Part shown: positions 16,540 to 25,113 of the stretch, in pieces | Layout: every line of letters starts with the position of its first letter | How positions within the stretch are numbered: the first letter of the stretch is position 1 | Source of the DNA: Bacteroidota bacterium | GTDB lineage: Bacteria; Bacteroidota; Bacteroidia; Bacteroidales; FEN-979 | Direction of reading: 5' to 3' | NCBI GenBank assembly: GCA_026391355.1 | Contig: JAPLDH010000019.1 | Span: forward strand, 62,001-126,000 | DNA length: 64,000 nucleotides | The notes under the pieces: generated by a model | The model's database searches: none | Seen by the model: the letters and a program-made list of their open reading frames with translations, nothing else | What the model was told of the DNA's origin: nothing | Position numbers and translations under genes: made by a program

Positions 16540-17229
16540 TTATCCTTTCCTGCAGATAATCACACGGTTGGACCCGAAAAAAGTCAGATCTTTCGTGAAA
16601 CTGTACTGGCTATTCAGGTACCACAGTACTTTCATTTGCTTCTCCCTTTGTGACCGGGTTTTAATGATATAATTCAAAATCAGGATTCCCCTTGGATTCA
16701 GGATCTCTTCAGCCCTGTTCAGAAATACAGTCTCTGTAAATTTTACAGGAATCTCATAATTCGTGAAGATATCTACAATAATCAGGTCAAAGGTTGATGT
16801 TGTTTCCATCACAAAGTCATAGGCATCCCTGAGGATGATCTCCGTGTCATCATATTTATCAATATCAAAATATTCCCTGGCAAGATCCAGGATTTCAGGA
16901 TCATGATCTACCGCAACAATCTTAACAGGCAGTTTTAACTCTTTTTTAAGGATGTGAATAACAGATCCACCACCCATACCCAATAAAAGAACGTCTTTGA
17001 TCTTCTCCCCGGCCTTACCTTTGAGATTTAATTCCGAAAAGGTTAACTGGAAAATCTTATGAAGCATCCCGAACGAATAATTCGTATGCTCCGAGTCCAG
17101 CAGGTATCTCCCGTTTTTGTACCATATTTCAAGATAGCCATTCAATGGGGTCTCCATCGTTTTTATTTTAAATCCCCCAAAATAACTTAAAGCTTTGTGC
17201 AGCATTGTAGGCGTCTCTTCTTTTTTCAT
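16540..17229 (-). CDS. spermidine synthase-like SAM-fold methyltransferase
   Basis: A 229-residue Rossmann-fold protein of the spermine/spermidine synthase superfamily. The nucleoside-binding loop is LLLGMGGGSV (about 84), followed by VAVDHDPEILDLAREYF with the acidic residue that binds ribose, LRDAYDFV, and FDLIIVDIF in place of the usual catalytic Asp motif. A short N-terminal beta region (LEIWYKNGRYLLDS) is in the place of the synthase N-domain. A true polyamine role is uncertain; many such genes are uncharacterised methyltransferases. It lies 16 bases after the O-methyltransferase gene on the same strand, so the two are probably cotranscribed. Confidence 0.75.
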   Translation of the reverse strand: MKKEETPTMLHKALSYFGGFKIKTMETPLNGYLEIWYKNGRYLLDSEHTNYSFGMLHKIFQLTFSELNLKGKAGEKIKDVLLLGMGGGSVIHILKKELKLPVKIVAVDHDPEILDLAREYFDIDKYDDTEIILRDAYDFVMETTSTFDLIIVDIFTNYEIPVKFTETVFLNRAEEILNPRGILILNYIIKTRSQREKQMKVLWYLNSQYSFTKDLTFFGSNRVIICRKG

Positions 17230-17245
17230 TCCTGATTTTTATTTC

Positions 17246-18241
17246 CTATTTCCTAATTCCGGTAAGGATACTCGTTCCCTGAACCGTATCTTTCCTCTCA
17301 ATACTTGTCAGTCCTGCATCTTTCATCCATTTGCTGATTTCTGCCTCCGTATAGGTATCACCCTGTTTTGTGCCTACCAGCATGTTCAGCGCAAAAACAG
17401 CACCTGCTTCAGGTTCCGTCCGGTCGGGGCTCATGATATGATCAAGAATTACCAGTTGTCCTCCGCTGTTCAGTGCATCTCCACATTTCCTGACAAGGTT
17501 TTCGTTCTCAACGAAGGAATTAATATGAACCACAGCGGATAATAAGATCAGATCATAACTATCACCGAAGGGATCTTTGAGGTAATCACCAGGCAGGGTC
17601 GTAACCGAATTACTGAATCCTTCCCGGTTAATGTAACGTTGGGTAATAGTAACCACAGACGGAAGATCAAAAACAACAACTTGCATCGATGGATTCCGGC
17701 GGATAAATTCAAAAGCAAAGGCGCCTGAACCGCCACCGACATCCAGCAGCCGTTTTGTTTTCGAAAGATCCAGTAAAGGTGCTATCTCTATGGCCTGTTG
17801 CGGGGCCCTGTTATGCATTGCGGCAATAAATCCTTCAAGCCATTCCGAGCTCCGCTCTTCGATCTGAACACCCTGGGTTACCGAATTGCCGCTCCTGATG
17901 CAATCAGTGAGTGTACTCCATGTTTTCCAAAGACTTACTGAATGAGCAAGACTGGTCATATAATCAGGCCTTCCCTTTATGAGAAATTTCGAGGAGAATG
18001 AAGTATTGTGAAATTTATCACCCGACTTCTGCAATAATCCTATGGCAACCAGGGCATTTAACAAGCGGTTTGTTGCCCGTGGATTTGTTTGTATTTGTTG
18101 GGCAATTTCATCCGAAGTGATAGATCCATCGCTTGTTACCGTGAAAACCCCTAATTCAAATGCGGTCAGAATAATCCTGCTGTTCCTGAAACCCTGAACA
18201 ATTGACATCAGTTCGGGTGGGGTCGTAATCTCTTTTTTCAT
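17246..18241 (-). CDS. O-methyltransferase family 2 (dimerisation domain plus SAM domain)
   Basis: This 331-residue protein has a winged-helix dimerisation domain (about 15-90: LTAFELGVF, PRATNRLLNALVAIGLL) and a SAM-binding domain with LLDVGGGSGAF (about 168), VVVFDLPSVV, LPGDYLKDPFG, and ILLSAVVHINS near the usual catalytic His. This is the plant-type or hydroxyneurosporene O-methyltransferase family (COMT-like). The acceptor cannot be predicted. It is the first gene of a two-gene minus-strand unit and is divergent from the SPFH gene. Confidence 0.85.
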   Translation of the reverse strand: MKKEITTPPELMSIVQGFRNSRIILTAFELGVFTVTSDGSITSDEIAQQIQTNPRATNRLLNALVAIGLLQKSGDKFHNTSFSSKFLIKGRPDYMTSLAHSVSLWKTWSTLTDCIRSGNSVTQGVQIEERSSEWLEGFIAAMHNRAPQQAIEIAPLLDLSKTKRLLDVGGGSGAFAFEFIRRNPSMQVVVFDLPSVVTITQRYINREGFSNSVTTLPGDYLKDPFGDSYDLILLSAVVHINSFVENENLVRKCGDALNSGGQLVILDHIMSPDRTEPEAGAVFALNMLVGTKQGDTYTEAEISKWMKDAGLTSIERKDTVQGTSILTGIRK

Positions 18242-18281
18242 TGATAATAATTATAATATGTGGAACAATGTCTATTTTCTC

Positions 18282-18289
18282 TATATTTG
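18282..18289 (+). promoter_or_regulatory. Bacteroidota-type -7 box of the SPFH gene
   Basis: TATATTTG matches TAnnTTTG exactly and lies 56 bases before the ATG at 18345. It lies inside the longer open frame that starts at 18258, which argues that the downstream ATG is the true start. Confidence 0.5.
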
Positions 18290-18344
18290 TAGTAAATCTA
18301 AAGAGCGTTCAAAATTAATTAATTTAACACCAAATTTGCTTATT

Positions 18345-19226
18345 ATGTATAATACAATCTTTTTAATCATTGGCCTTATAATAGTATTCTTCTTCTTCAC
18401 CGGAATAAGGATCATAAGGCCCACCAGTCGTGGTTTGGTAGAACGGTTAGGAAAATATTATCGCTTCGCCATGCCGGGGTTTAACTGGATTATCCCGTTC
18501 ATTGATAATATGTACAGGATAAACATCACCGAAAAAATGATCAATGCAGAACCGCAGGAGATCATTACCAATGATAACCTGAACGCCCGTGTCGATGCCC
18601 AGGTCTATTTCAAGATCAAAGCCGATGAGCAAAGCGTTAAAAATTCTCAATACAATGTTAATAGTATTGAATACCAGATTGTCAACTTGGCCAGAACCAC
18701 TCTGAGAAATATCATTGGTACGATGACACTGAAATCGGCCAATAGTGAAAGAGGTAAAATAAACAAGGAACTGCATGGAACCCTGCTGGTTGAAACTGCA
18801 AATTGGGGTATAGAGATCGTCCGCACCGAACTAAAAGAGATTGATCCCCCAAAGGATGTTCAGGAAACGATGAATAAGATCGTGAAAGCTGAAAATGAGA
18901 AAATTGCGGCCATTGACTTTGCCACTGCAACTGAAACCAGGGCGGATGGAGAGAAACGCGCGGAAATTCGCCGGGCTGAAGGTATCAAGCAGGGTGCGAT
19001 TTTACGTGCAGAAGGGGAAGCACAGGCCATTCAACTCGTCAATGAGGCAGCAGAGAAGTTCTTTGTGGGCAATGCTCAACTTTTGAGAAGAATCCAGGCT
19101 CTCGAAGTCTCATTAAAGGACAATGCAAAAATAATCGTTCCTACAGGTTCAGATCTTGTAAATGTCCTTGGTCAAATGACAGGAGTCATTCCACTCAAAG
19201 ACAAAACAGATAAACCGGCAGTCTGA
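18345..19226 (+). CDS. SPFH/Band 7 membrane protein (stomatin-like)
   Basis: A protein of about 293 residues with an N-terminal membrane segment (YNTIFLIIGLIIVFFFF), then the Band 7 core: GLVERLGKYYRFAMPGFNWIIPFID, EIITNDNLNARVDAQVYFKI, RTTLRNIIGTMTL and IVRTELKEIDPPKDVQETM. A long Ala/Glu-rich helix (ERADGEKRAEIRRAEG type) follows. The family forms ring-like membrane assemblies and often works with NfeD or FtsH proteases; neither gene is next to it here. The frame can be extended to 18258, but the ATG at 18345 directly precedes the membrane segment and follows the promoter box, so it is preferred. Confidence 0.92.
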   Translation: MYNTIFLIIGLIIVFFFFTGIRIIRPTSRGLVERLGKYYRFAMPGFNWIIPFIDNMYRINITEKMINAEPQEIITNDNLNARVDAQVYFKIKADEQSVKNSQYNVNSIEYQIVNLARTTLRNIIGTMTLKSANSERGKINKELHGTLLVETANWGIEIVRTELKEIDPPKDVQETMNKIVKAENEKIAAIDFATATETRADGEKRAEIRRAEGIKQGAILRAEGEAQAIQLVNEAAEKFFVGNAQLLRRIQALEVSLKDNAKIIVPTGSDLVNVLGQMTGVIPLKDKTDKPAV

Positions 19227-19262
19227 TCCACTGTAAATTCTTGATCCTCTCAGGTACAGGAG

Positions 19263-20030
19263 TTAACTTGATTTGATCTTCTTTAATTCAGAAGAGAGGG
19301 ATTGGATATTTTTATCCACTTGGGACAGGATCTCCTCTCTTTTTGTTTCGAATTCCGACCTTATACCCTGAAGCTTGCTTTCATATTGTTCAGCGGTTTT
19401 CTTTAATTGATCCTGAACGTATGCGCTCTGTTCAAGCAACTTTTGGTTTATAAGTTCATTCTTTCCGGTGAGTTCAAGAATTCCGTCTGATATCTTAAGG
19501 TCAAGATTTCTGGAATTGGAATTGATCAATCCAAGACAATCTTTCAGTTCTATACGGATCGCCGCGATTTCCTTGTCCAGTTTTTCATTCAATCGCAGGT
19601 ATTCATCATGAATGGAATGATATCCTGCCATTGCTTTGCGCCATTGCATGAGAAAGATAACCAGTAAAATGAGAAAGACAACTCCTGTTACGATGAGGGC
19701 AATAAGTAAATTGGAAGTCAGCTTTCCATTCGTAGCATCTACTTTCTCTTCCATGGCTGTCACCTTCAGCGACATCTGGCCGGCCATATCGGTTACCTGA
19801 GCGTTTTTTGCACTAAACACTGCGATCACGTTATTCAGGCTGTCGATTTTTACATTTTGCCTGCTGATCAGTTTTTTCACCTCCAATGCCGCTTTTTTTG
19901 CCGAATTAAGGTTGCTGTAGATCTTGTTCTTTTCGCTCTGGAAGTCCTTTTTCTGTAAGTAATCCGTTGTTTGTGCGCCTGCACTCACGATAAAGAACAC
20001 AAGGGTAATAAAGAGTACATTTTTTTTCAT
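19263..20030 (-). CDS. exported coiled-coil membrane protein, function unknown
   Basis: This 255-residue protein has a signal peptide (KKNVLFITLVFFIVSAGAQ), a first helical region with heptads (about 25-100), one membrane segment (about 105-128, LLIALIVTGVVFLILLVIFLM) and a long C-terminal coiled coil rich in Lys, Glu and Gln to the end. No catalytic motif was seen. It could anchor or tether a complex at the inner membrane. It lies in the opposite direction to the SPFH gene and about 100 bases after the M16 protease start side of the neighbouring gene's end. Confidence 0.65.
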   Translation of the reverse strand: MKKNVLFITLVFFIVSAGAQTTDYLQKKDFQSEKNKIYSNLNSAKKAALEVKKLISRQNVKIDSLNNVIAVFSAKNAQVTDMAGQMSLKVTAMEEKVDATNGKLTSNLLIALIVTGVVFLILLVIFLMQWRKAMAGYHSIHDEYLRLNEKLDKEIAAIRIELKDCLGLINSNSRNLDLKISDGILELTGKNELINQKLLEQSAYVQDQLKKTAEQYESKLQGIRSEFETKREEILSQVDKNIQSLSSELKKIKSS

Positions 20031-20133
20031 GGCTTTGATTTAAAATTAAGCCCGAAATATACAATATATTTTTCTGAATGTCAATAGGTGAGAACCTTCA
20101 TTTATCCTTTCGGGAAGGATTATATACACATTG

Positions 20134-22980
20134 CTAATATCCGAATATATCCTCCAGAGAGAGCTTTTGGACAGGCCCAAAACGTTCCAGGGTGCTGAAA
20201 TCAGTTTCGGAGTCGCGACCAAGTATAACATAGGTTTTCGCTCTGTTTTTAAGTACCTTACCGCTGAAATCTCTGATGTTTTCGAGCCTCATACAGGAAA
20301 TAATTTCGAATATGTTTTTTCTGATATCATAGTTAAGTCCATGTTTTTCTGCATTGATAAAATTCCATATCACACTCATTTTTGTGATCCTTTCAGCAGA
20401 TATCCTGTTTAACAGTGATGTCCGGGAAACATTAAAGGTGACATCTACTTCGGGCATGGAATCGTACAGTTCATTAAAAACAGTAAGCGCATCGGCTATC
20501 TTATCATTTTGAGTAGCGATATAACCGAACACAAGGGAGAATTTGTTTTGATCAGCCGCTTCAACGAAACGGGAATATGCTGTATATGCCAGGGCTCTTT
20601 TTTCCCTCAATTCCTGGAAAACAAGGTTGTTTCCAAAATAATTGTTTAACATGAAAACTTCAGATGCGATTGTTGAATCATATATTCCTTCATTGATGAT
20701 AGATTGAACTTTAGATTGTTTTGCATCATAATCGACGAACAGGATCCTGTTCACAGAAGTTGGCAGTTCATGAAATATAAGCGGGGCAGGAGCTTCTTTC
20801 AATGGAGGGGTAATCCGGTGATGTTGTATAATTAATTTTTCAAAATTCCCTGAGGTTCTGGGACCATAATAAAGAATACGGTGTTTGAGATGTTTCAACT
20901 CCTTTATTTTTTCAATAAGTTCTTCCGTGGTCAGATTTTGTAATTCATTTCCGGAAAGAATATTTTTAACCGGCGAAGAAGGACCATAGGTTCCAAAACT
21001 GATCAGGGCATTGAATATTTCCTGCTGAACTGCTTTTGAGTTATTCCTCGTCCTCAATGTATTGGAAATAAGACTTTGCAAGGCATCTGAATCAGGTTGA
21101 GGATCTTCAAGCAACTCTTCCAGGAGCAAAATTGCCTCACTGAAATTTTCATCCAGCCCGGTCAATGAAAGCGATGTTTCTTCATCCAGTGATATCGCAT
21201 TAAAAGAACAGGCGAGTCGGTAAAACTCCTGTTTGATCTGTTCGGCAGAATGCTGACCACTTCCAAGAAATGGAAGATAACTCAACGCAAAATTCATGAT
21301 CTTATCATGATTCTTTCCCATACTATAATAGAATGATAACGTAAATGTACTGTTCTCCTTATTTTTCTTATACAATGCCCTGAATTTACCGGGAAGATCG
21401 ATTTGCTTTATCTCCTTCTTATAATCAAGAAATACCGGGTGTATATCAGGAACTTCCGTTTTCTGGATTTTCTTCAGGAAAATGGATTCAGCATCCCTGT
21501 TTATATAGACCGGTGTTATCGATGGATTCTTGATTGTCGCAATCTCTCCGGGTTGTCCCTGTTGTTTGAATACGATCACATAATTATTGGCGAAATATTG
21601 ATCTACAAACGCAAGGATATCCTGCCTGGTGATCTTTTTCAGTTCCTGGATATGTTCAACAAAGGCGGAATAAGAAATATCATATAAAAAGGAACTTGCC
21701 ATCGACATTGCCCGCCCCTGGTTTGATTCGTACTGCTTCATCAGGTTCAGTTTCGCATTGTTGACGGTTGCTTCCAGCATCCAATCGGGGAAGTTGCCTT
21801 TTCTTAGTTCTTCGATTTGGCATAAAAGAAGATTTTTCACCTCCTGCAGGGTCTGTCCTGACTTTGGCTTTGCACTTAGCACAATTGCAGCATAATCTGC
21901 CATCTGGTTAAACCAGGCAGTTGCAATTAAAACCTTCTGTGCCTGGCTCAGGTTCAGATCGATCAAACCTGCTTTTCCATTTGATAGAATGTTTGAGATC
22001 ATATACAGAACGGCAGATGTCTTATCTTTTGCCTGGCAATTGAACCCGTATGCGATACTGACATTCTCAGCTTCCATGCCATAAACCTCGCACACTGTCA
22101 GTTGATCAGGGTTTCTCCACGGATCATATTGTAAGGGTTCAACTATTCGTGGTTTAAGTTTTCCGAAATATTTGTCAATGATCAGGATGACCTCATCGGG
22201 ATTAAAATCGCCCGACATACTGATCGCCATGTTATTAGGAACATAATATTTAGTAAAGAACTCCAGGATATTTTTCATGGATGGATTTCTCAGGTGTTCG
22301 GCTTTCCCGAGCGTAGTTTGTGTGCCATAAGGATGATTGGGAAAAAGAGCGGACAGGATGGCCTCATTCACTTTCCTTGAATCGTTGGTGAGTGACATGT
22401 TTTTTTCCTCATACACCGTTTCAAGTTCTGTATGAAATAACCGTAAAACGGGATGTGAAAAGCGGTCGTTTTGTATCATGGCCCAGTTTTCAACCTGGTT
22501 GGAAGGAATATTCTCCTGATAAATTGTATAATCAACGGATGTTCCAGCATTTGAGCTTTGCGAACCGATAGCATCCATGAGTTTGTCGTATTCATTGGGA
22601 ATTGCGATCTTTGAAGCTTCATATGACAGGGAATCGATCTCTTTGTAAATCTGTGCCCGTTTGAATTCATCCTCTTCAGTCCTGTACTTTTCAAAAAGCT
22701 GGATGATCGAATCGATAATGGGATGTTCTTTTTCCCAATCTATCGTACCGAATGATTCGGTTCCTTTAAACATCATGTGCTCAAAATAGTGAGCCAATCC
22801 TGTTGTTTCATGTGGATCCATCTTGCTTCCTGCCCGGACCGCTATATAGGTCTGTATCCTTGGAGATTCCCTGAAAACAGATAGAAACACTTTCAGCCCG
22901 TTTTCAAGGGTATAGATCCTTGCTTTTAAAGGATCACCAGGATAGGATTCAAAACTTATTACCTTGTTTTTTTGTTCCAT
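20134..22980 (-). CDS. two-domain M16 zinc metalloprotease
   Basis: This 948-residue protein is an insulinase/pitrilysin-family peptidase. The zinc motif HYFEH (inverted HxxEH, in GLAHYFEHMMFKGTES, about residue 65) is followed at about 140 by the third ligand region ETVYEEKNMSLTND. A second M16 half without the motif follows, with family patterns such as LREKRALAYTAYSRF. No signal peptide is visible, so a cytoplasmic form is possible, though some family members are exported. A TAnnTTTG box lies 20 bases upstream. The gene is followed by a short spacer and the coiled-coil gene. Confidence 0.92.
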   Translation of the reverse strand: MEQKNKVISFESYPGDPLKARIYTLENGLKVFLSVFRESPRIQTYIAVRAGSKMDPHETTGLAHYFEHMMFKGTESFGTIDWEKEHPIIDSIIQLFEKYRTEEDEFKRAQIYKEIDSLSYEASKIAIPNEYDKLMDAIGSQSSNAGTSVDYTIYQENIPSNQVENWAMIQNDRFSHPVLRLFHTELETVYEEKNMSLTNDSRKVNEAILSALFPNHPYGTQTTLGKAEHLRNPSMKNILEFFTKYYVPNNMAISMSGDFNPDEVILIIDKYFGKLKPRIVEPLQYDPWRNPDQLTVCEVYGMEAENVSIAYGFNCQAKDKTSAVLYMISNILSNGKAGLIDLNLSQAQKVLIATAWFNQMADYAAIVLSAKPKSGQTLQEVKNLLLCQIEELRKGNFPDWMLEATVNNAKLNLMKQYESNQGRAMSMASSFLYDISYSAFVEHIQELKKITRQDILAFVDQYFANNYVIVFKQQGQPGEIATIKNPSITPVYINRDAESIFLKKIQKTEVPDIHPVFLDYKKEIKQIDLPGKFRALYKKNKENSTFTLSFYYSMGKNHDKIMNFALSYLPFLGSGQHSAEQIKQEFYRLACSFNAISLDEETSLSLTGLDENFSEAILLLEELLEDPQPDSDALQSLISNTLRTRNNSKAVQQEIFNALISFGTYGPSSPVKNILSGNELQNLTTEELIEKIKELKHLKHRILYYGPRTSGNFEKLIIQHHRITPPLKEAPAPLIFHELPTSVNRILFVDYDAKQSKVQSIINEGIYDSTIASEVFMLNNYFGNNLVFQELREKRALAYTAYSRFVEAADQNKFSLVFGYIATQNDKIADALTVFNELYDSMPEVDVTFNVSRTSLLNRISAERITKMSVIWNFINAEKHGLNYDIRKNIFEIISCMRLENIRDFSGKVLKNRAKTYVILGRDSETDFSTLERFGPVQKLSLEDIFGY

Positions 22981-22999
22981 AATAGAGTCATTGAATTGT

Positions 23000-23007
23000 C
23001 AAATTTA
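23000..23007 (-). promoter_or_regulatory. Bacteroidota-type -7 box of the M16 gene
   Basis: On the minus strand TAAATTTG matches TAnnTTTG, 20 bases before the ATG at 22980. A TTTC lies at the usual -33 distance. Confidence 0.45.
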
Positions 23008-23147
23008 CTTCTCAAAGTTTGAAATCAGGAATTTTTTTTATCGGTGACAGTGGAAAAGCCGATAATACAGTAAAAACTGAGTTCAAAATAAATTGTTTGT
23101 TGAAAAAATTTTTAATATTCCAAGAATTAGTAATTTAGCAACATAAA

Positions 23148-24224
23148 ATGAAGCCAATTATGAGAAAGCCACTTACCCTTATATTATTGTTATTAATTTC
23201 TTCTTCCCTTCTTTTTTTTACCGGTTGTTCCAAGACTACACCGGTTGCTGATCAAACCTATACCGGATGGGCGGTCGGTCCTGTTTATAATGGGTTTGGA
23301 ACCATTATCAATACCCAGAATGATGGGATGTCCTGGTTACGACAGCTAACCCCGGGAATAGCATCTGATGTGAGCATTACAGATATCAGTGTTTTGAATT
23401 CTGTGGAGGCATGGGCTGTTGGAGACGTTCTGTACGGATTTGGTTTGATCCTTCATACAACTGACGGTGGCATATCCTGGTCCCGTTCGGGGAATGAAAT
23501 CCAGATCCCGAATTCAGGACTATTATGTATTAAAGCCATCAATCAGCAAAAGATCTGGGTTGCGGGGAAAAACAGCACCTTACTTTACAGTAGTGATGAA
23601 GGAAGTACCTGGACCCGGTATGTCATTGACACTGCCATTCATGTGAATTATACCTCCATAGCTGTAGTTGAAGATCAGAATATTTGGGTTTCCGGTGAAC
23701 CATTAACACGAATAGATTCTACTTCATCTGTGGTGATCTTTCATTCGGCTGATGCCGGGCAGACATGGCAGCGGCAAGGTTTGCAGAGTGGCCTGTCAGG
23801 AATTGTTCACAATATTTTTGCTGTTGATGATTCAACTTTATTCGCTGCAGCAGAAGGATATATTTATGGTACAATAGATGCCGGTGTTACCTGGCATATT
23901 ATTTTTGTCCTGAACGGAAAAAAAATCAATGCCGTTAGTGCACAGGATGTAAATAATGTATGGGCAGTCGGTGATTATGATGCCATTTATCATTCAAAAA
24001 ACGGCGGAGCTTCCTGGGATACCATCACACCTATGATTCACGGACATCATTTTTTAGGAGTTACCACCAAACCGACCCAAAAAATCTGGATCGTTGGCAG
24101 TAGCACAACCGGTATTGGCAAAGGTACAATCCTCTACTCAAATAATGATGGGAAAACCTGGTTCATAGAGGACTATCCTGTAGATATCGGCCTTACAAAA
24201 ATTGCTTTTAGCGACATCAAATAA
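23148..24224 (+). CDS. YCF48/BNR-type beta-propeller lipoprotein
   Basis: This 358-residue protein has a lipoprotein signal ending LLFFTGC (Cys about 27). Six to seven propeller blades follow, each with the Asp-box-like pattern 'TDGGISW', 'SDEGSTW', 'ADAGQTW', 'NGGASW', 'NNDGKTW', and each preceded by a W.VG or A.VGD strand. YCF48-like propellers take part in protein-complex assembly or surface binding; no specific partner is evident. A second ATG at 23160 gives an equally good signal peptide. The next gene, a FISUMP protein, begins 25 bases later, suggesting an operon. Confidence 0.82.
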   Translation: MKPIMRKPLTLILLLLISSSLLFFTGCSKTTPVADQTYTGWAVGPVYNGFGTIINTQNDGMSWLRQLTPGIASDVSITDISVLNSVEAWAVGDVLYGFGLILHTTDGGISWSRSGNEIQIPNSGLLCIKAINQQKIWVAGKNSTLLYSSDEGSTWTRYVIDTAIHVNYTSIAVVEDQNIWVSGEPLTRIDSTSSVVIFHSADAGQTWQRQGLQSGLSGIVHNIFAVDDSTLFAAAEGYIYGTIDAGVTWHIIFVLNGKKINAVSAQDVNNVWAVGDYDAIYHSKNGGASWDTITPMIHGHHFLGVTTKPTQKIWIVGSSTTGIGKGTILYSNNDGKTWFIEDYPVDIGLTKIAFSDIK

Positions 24225-24248
24225 ATTAACCATTTAAACCTTACTTAC

Positions 24249-24878
24249 ATGAAAAAATTTGTAGCTTTCATCACTCATGCTGTAACCATGATCATTTTTC
24301 TTTGCATTTTATTGCCTTTCACAATGCAGGCCCAGGATAAGGGAACATATACAGATAAACGGGATGGACATTCCTATCGATGGATCCGTTTTGGAAAGCA
24401 GGTCTGGATGACAGAAAACCTTAAATTTACGACTAAAGAAGGAAGTTGGCTATATGACAACGATACCTCCTATACCATGTTTGGAAGAATGTACGATTGG
24501 AATGCTGCTGTTAAAGCTTGTCCGCAAGGATGGCATTTGCCAACCGATGGAGAATGGGACAAATTGATTACCGTTCTCGGTGGAGCAGACGTTACCGGTG
24601 AAAAATTTCAAAAAATGGACACCCTTAAAATGAAACAGGATCCAAGAAGTGCGATGGCAGCGAAAGATTTCTCATCATTGATTTTAGGGGTCAGGCATAC
24701 CGATGGCACATTTAGTGGTCTTGGAATCTGGGGCGGATGTTGGTCAGCAACTGCAGTGGATGATAAAACAGCCGGAAACTTTCTGTTTGTCTTTGGTGGA
24801 AAAAGTATCGGAAAAAGTACAAGTACCAAGATCTCGGGTTTTCCTGTCAGATGCATTAAAACCAATAAAGGTAAATAA
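24249..24878 (+). CDS. exported FISUMP-domain protein
   Basis: This 209-residue protein has a signal peptide (about 1-29) and one FISUMP (Fibrobacter succinogenes major paralogous) domain: WIRFGKQVWMTENLKF, YDWNAAVKACPQGWHLPTDGEWDKL, LGVRHTDGTF, GCWSAT and a final FPVRCIK. The family is abundant and surface-associated; its role is not established. It lies 24 bases behind the propeller lipoprotein. Four other FISUMP proteins are in the window (at 11968, 56351, 57815 and their C-termini), which is typical for such genomes. Confidence 0.88.
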   Translation: MKKFVAFITHAVTMIIFLCILLPFTMQAQDKGTYTDKRDGHSYRWIRFGKQVWMTENLKFTTKEGSWLYDNDTSYTMFGRMYDWNAAVKACPQGWHLPTDGEWDKLITVLGGADVTGEKFQKMDTLKMKQDPRSAMAAKDFSSLILGVRHTDGTFSGLGIWGGCWSATAVDDKTAGNFLFVFGGKSIGKSTSTKISGFPVRCIKTNKGK

Positions 24879-25113
24879 CAAGTTTTCATTCCCGGCCTTC
24901 CTTCATGTATAGGGTAGCAAATGGTTTCATCTCAGACTGAAATGAAATTTGGGCTTTCTGTAGGAAAAATCCTTTGGGTTATATATTAATTTTTTTTCCG
25001 GTTTTCAATTGATTTATCATTGTACCCTCACAAAAGGGCGCTTCTTTTATATAATTGTCTGAATATCAAGATAAATCAATGTCAAATCCATTTCAATCCA
25101 AAAACTGGAGACC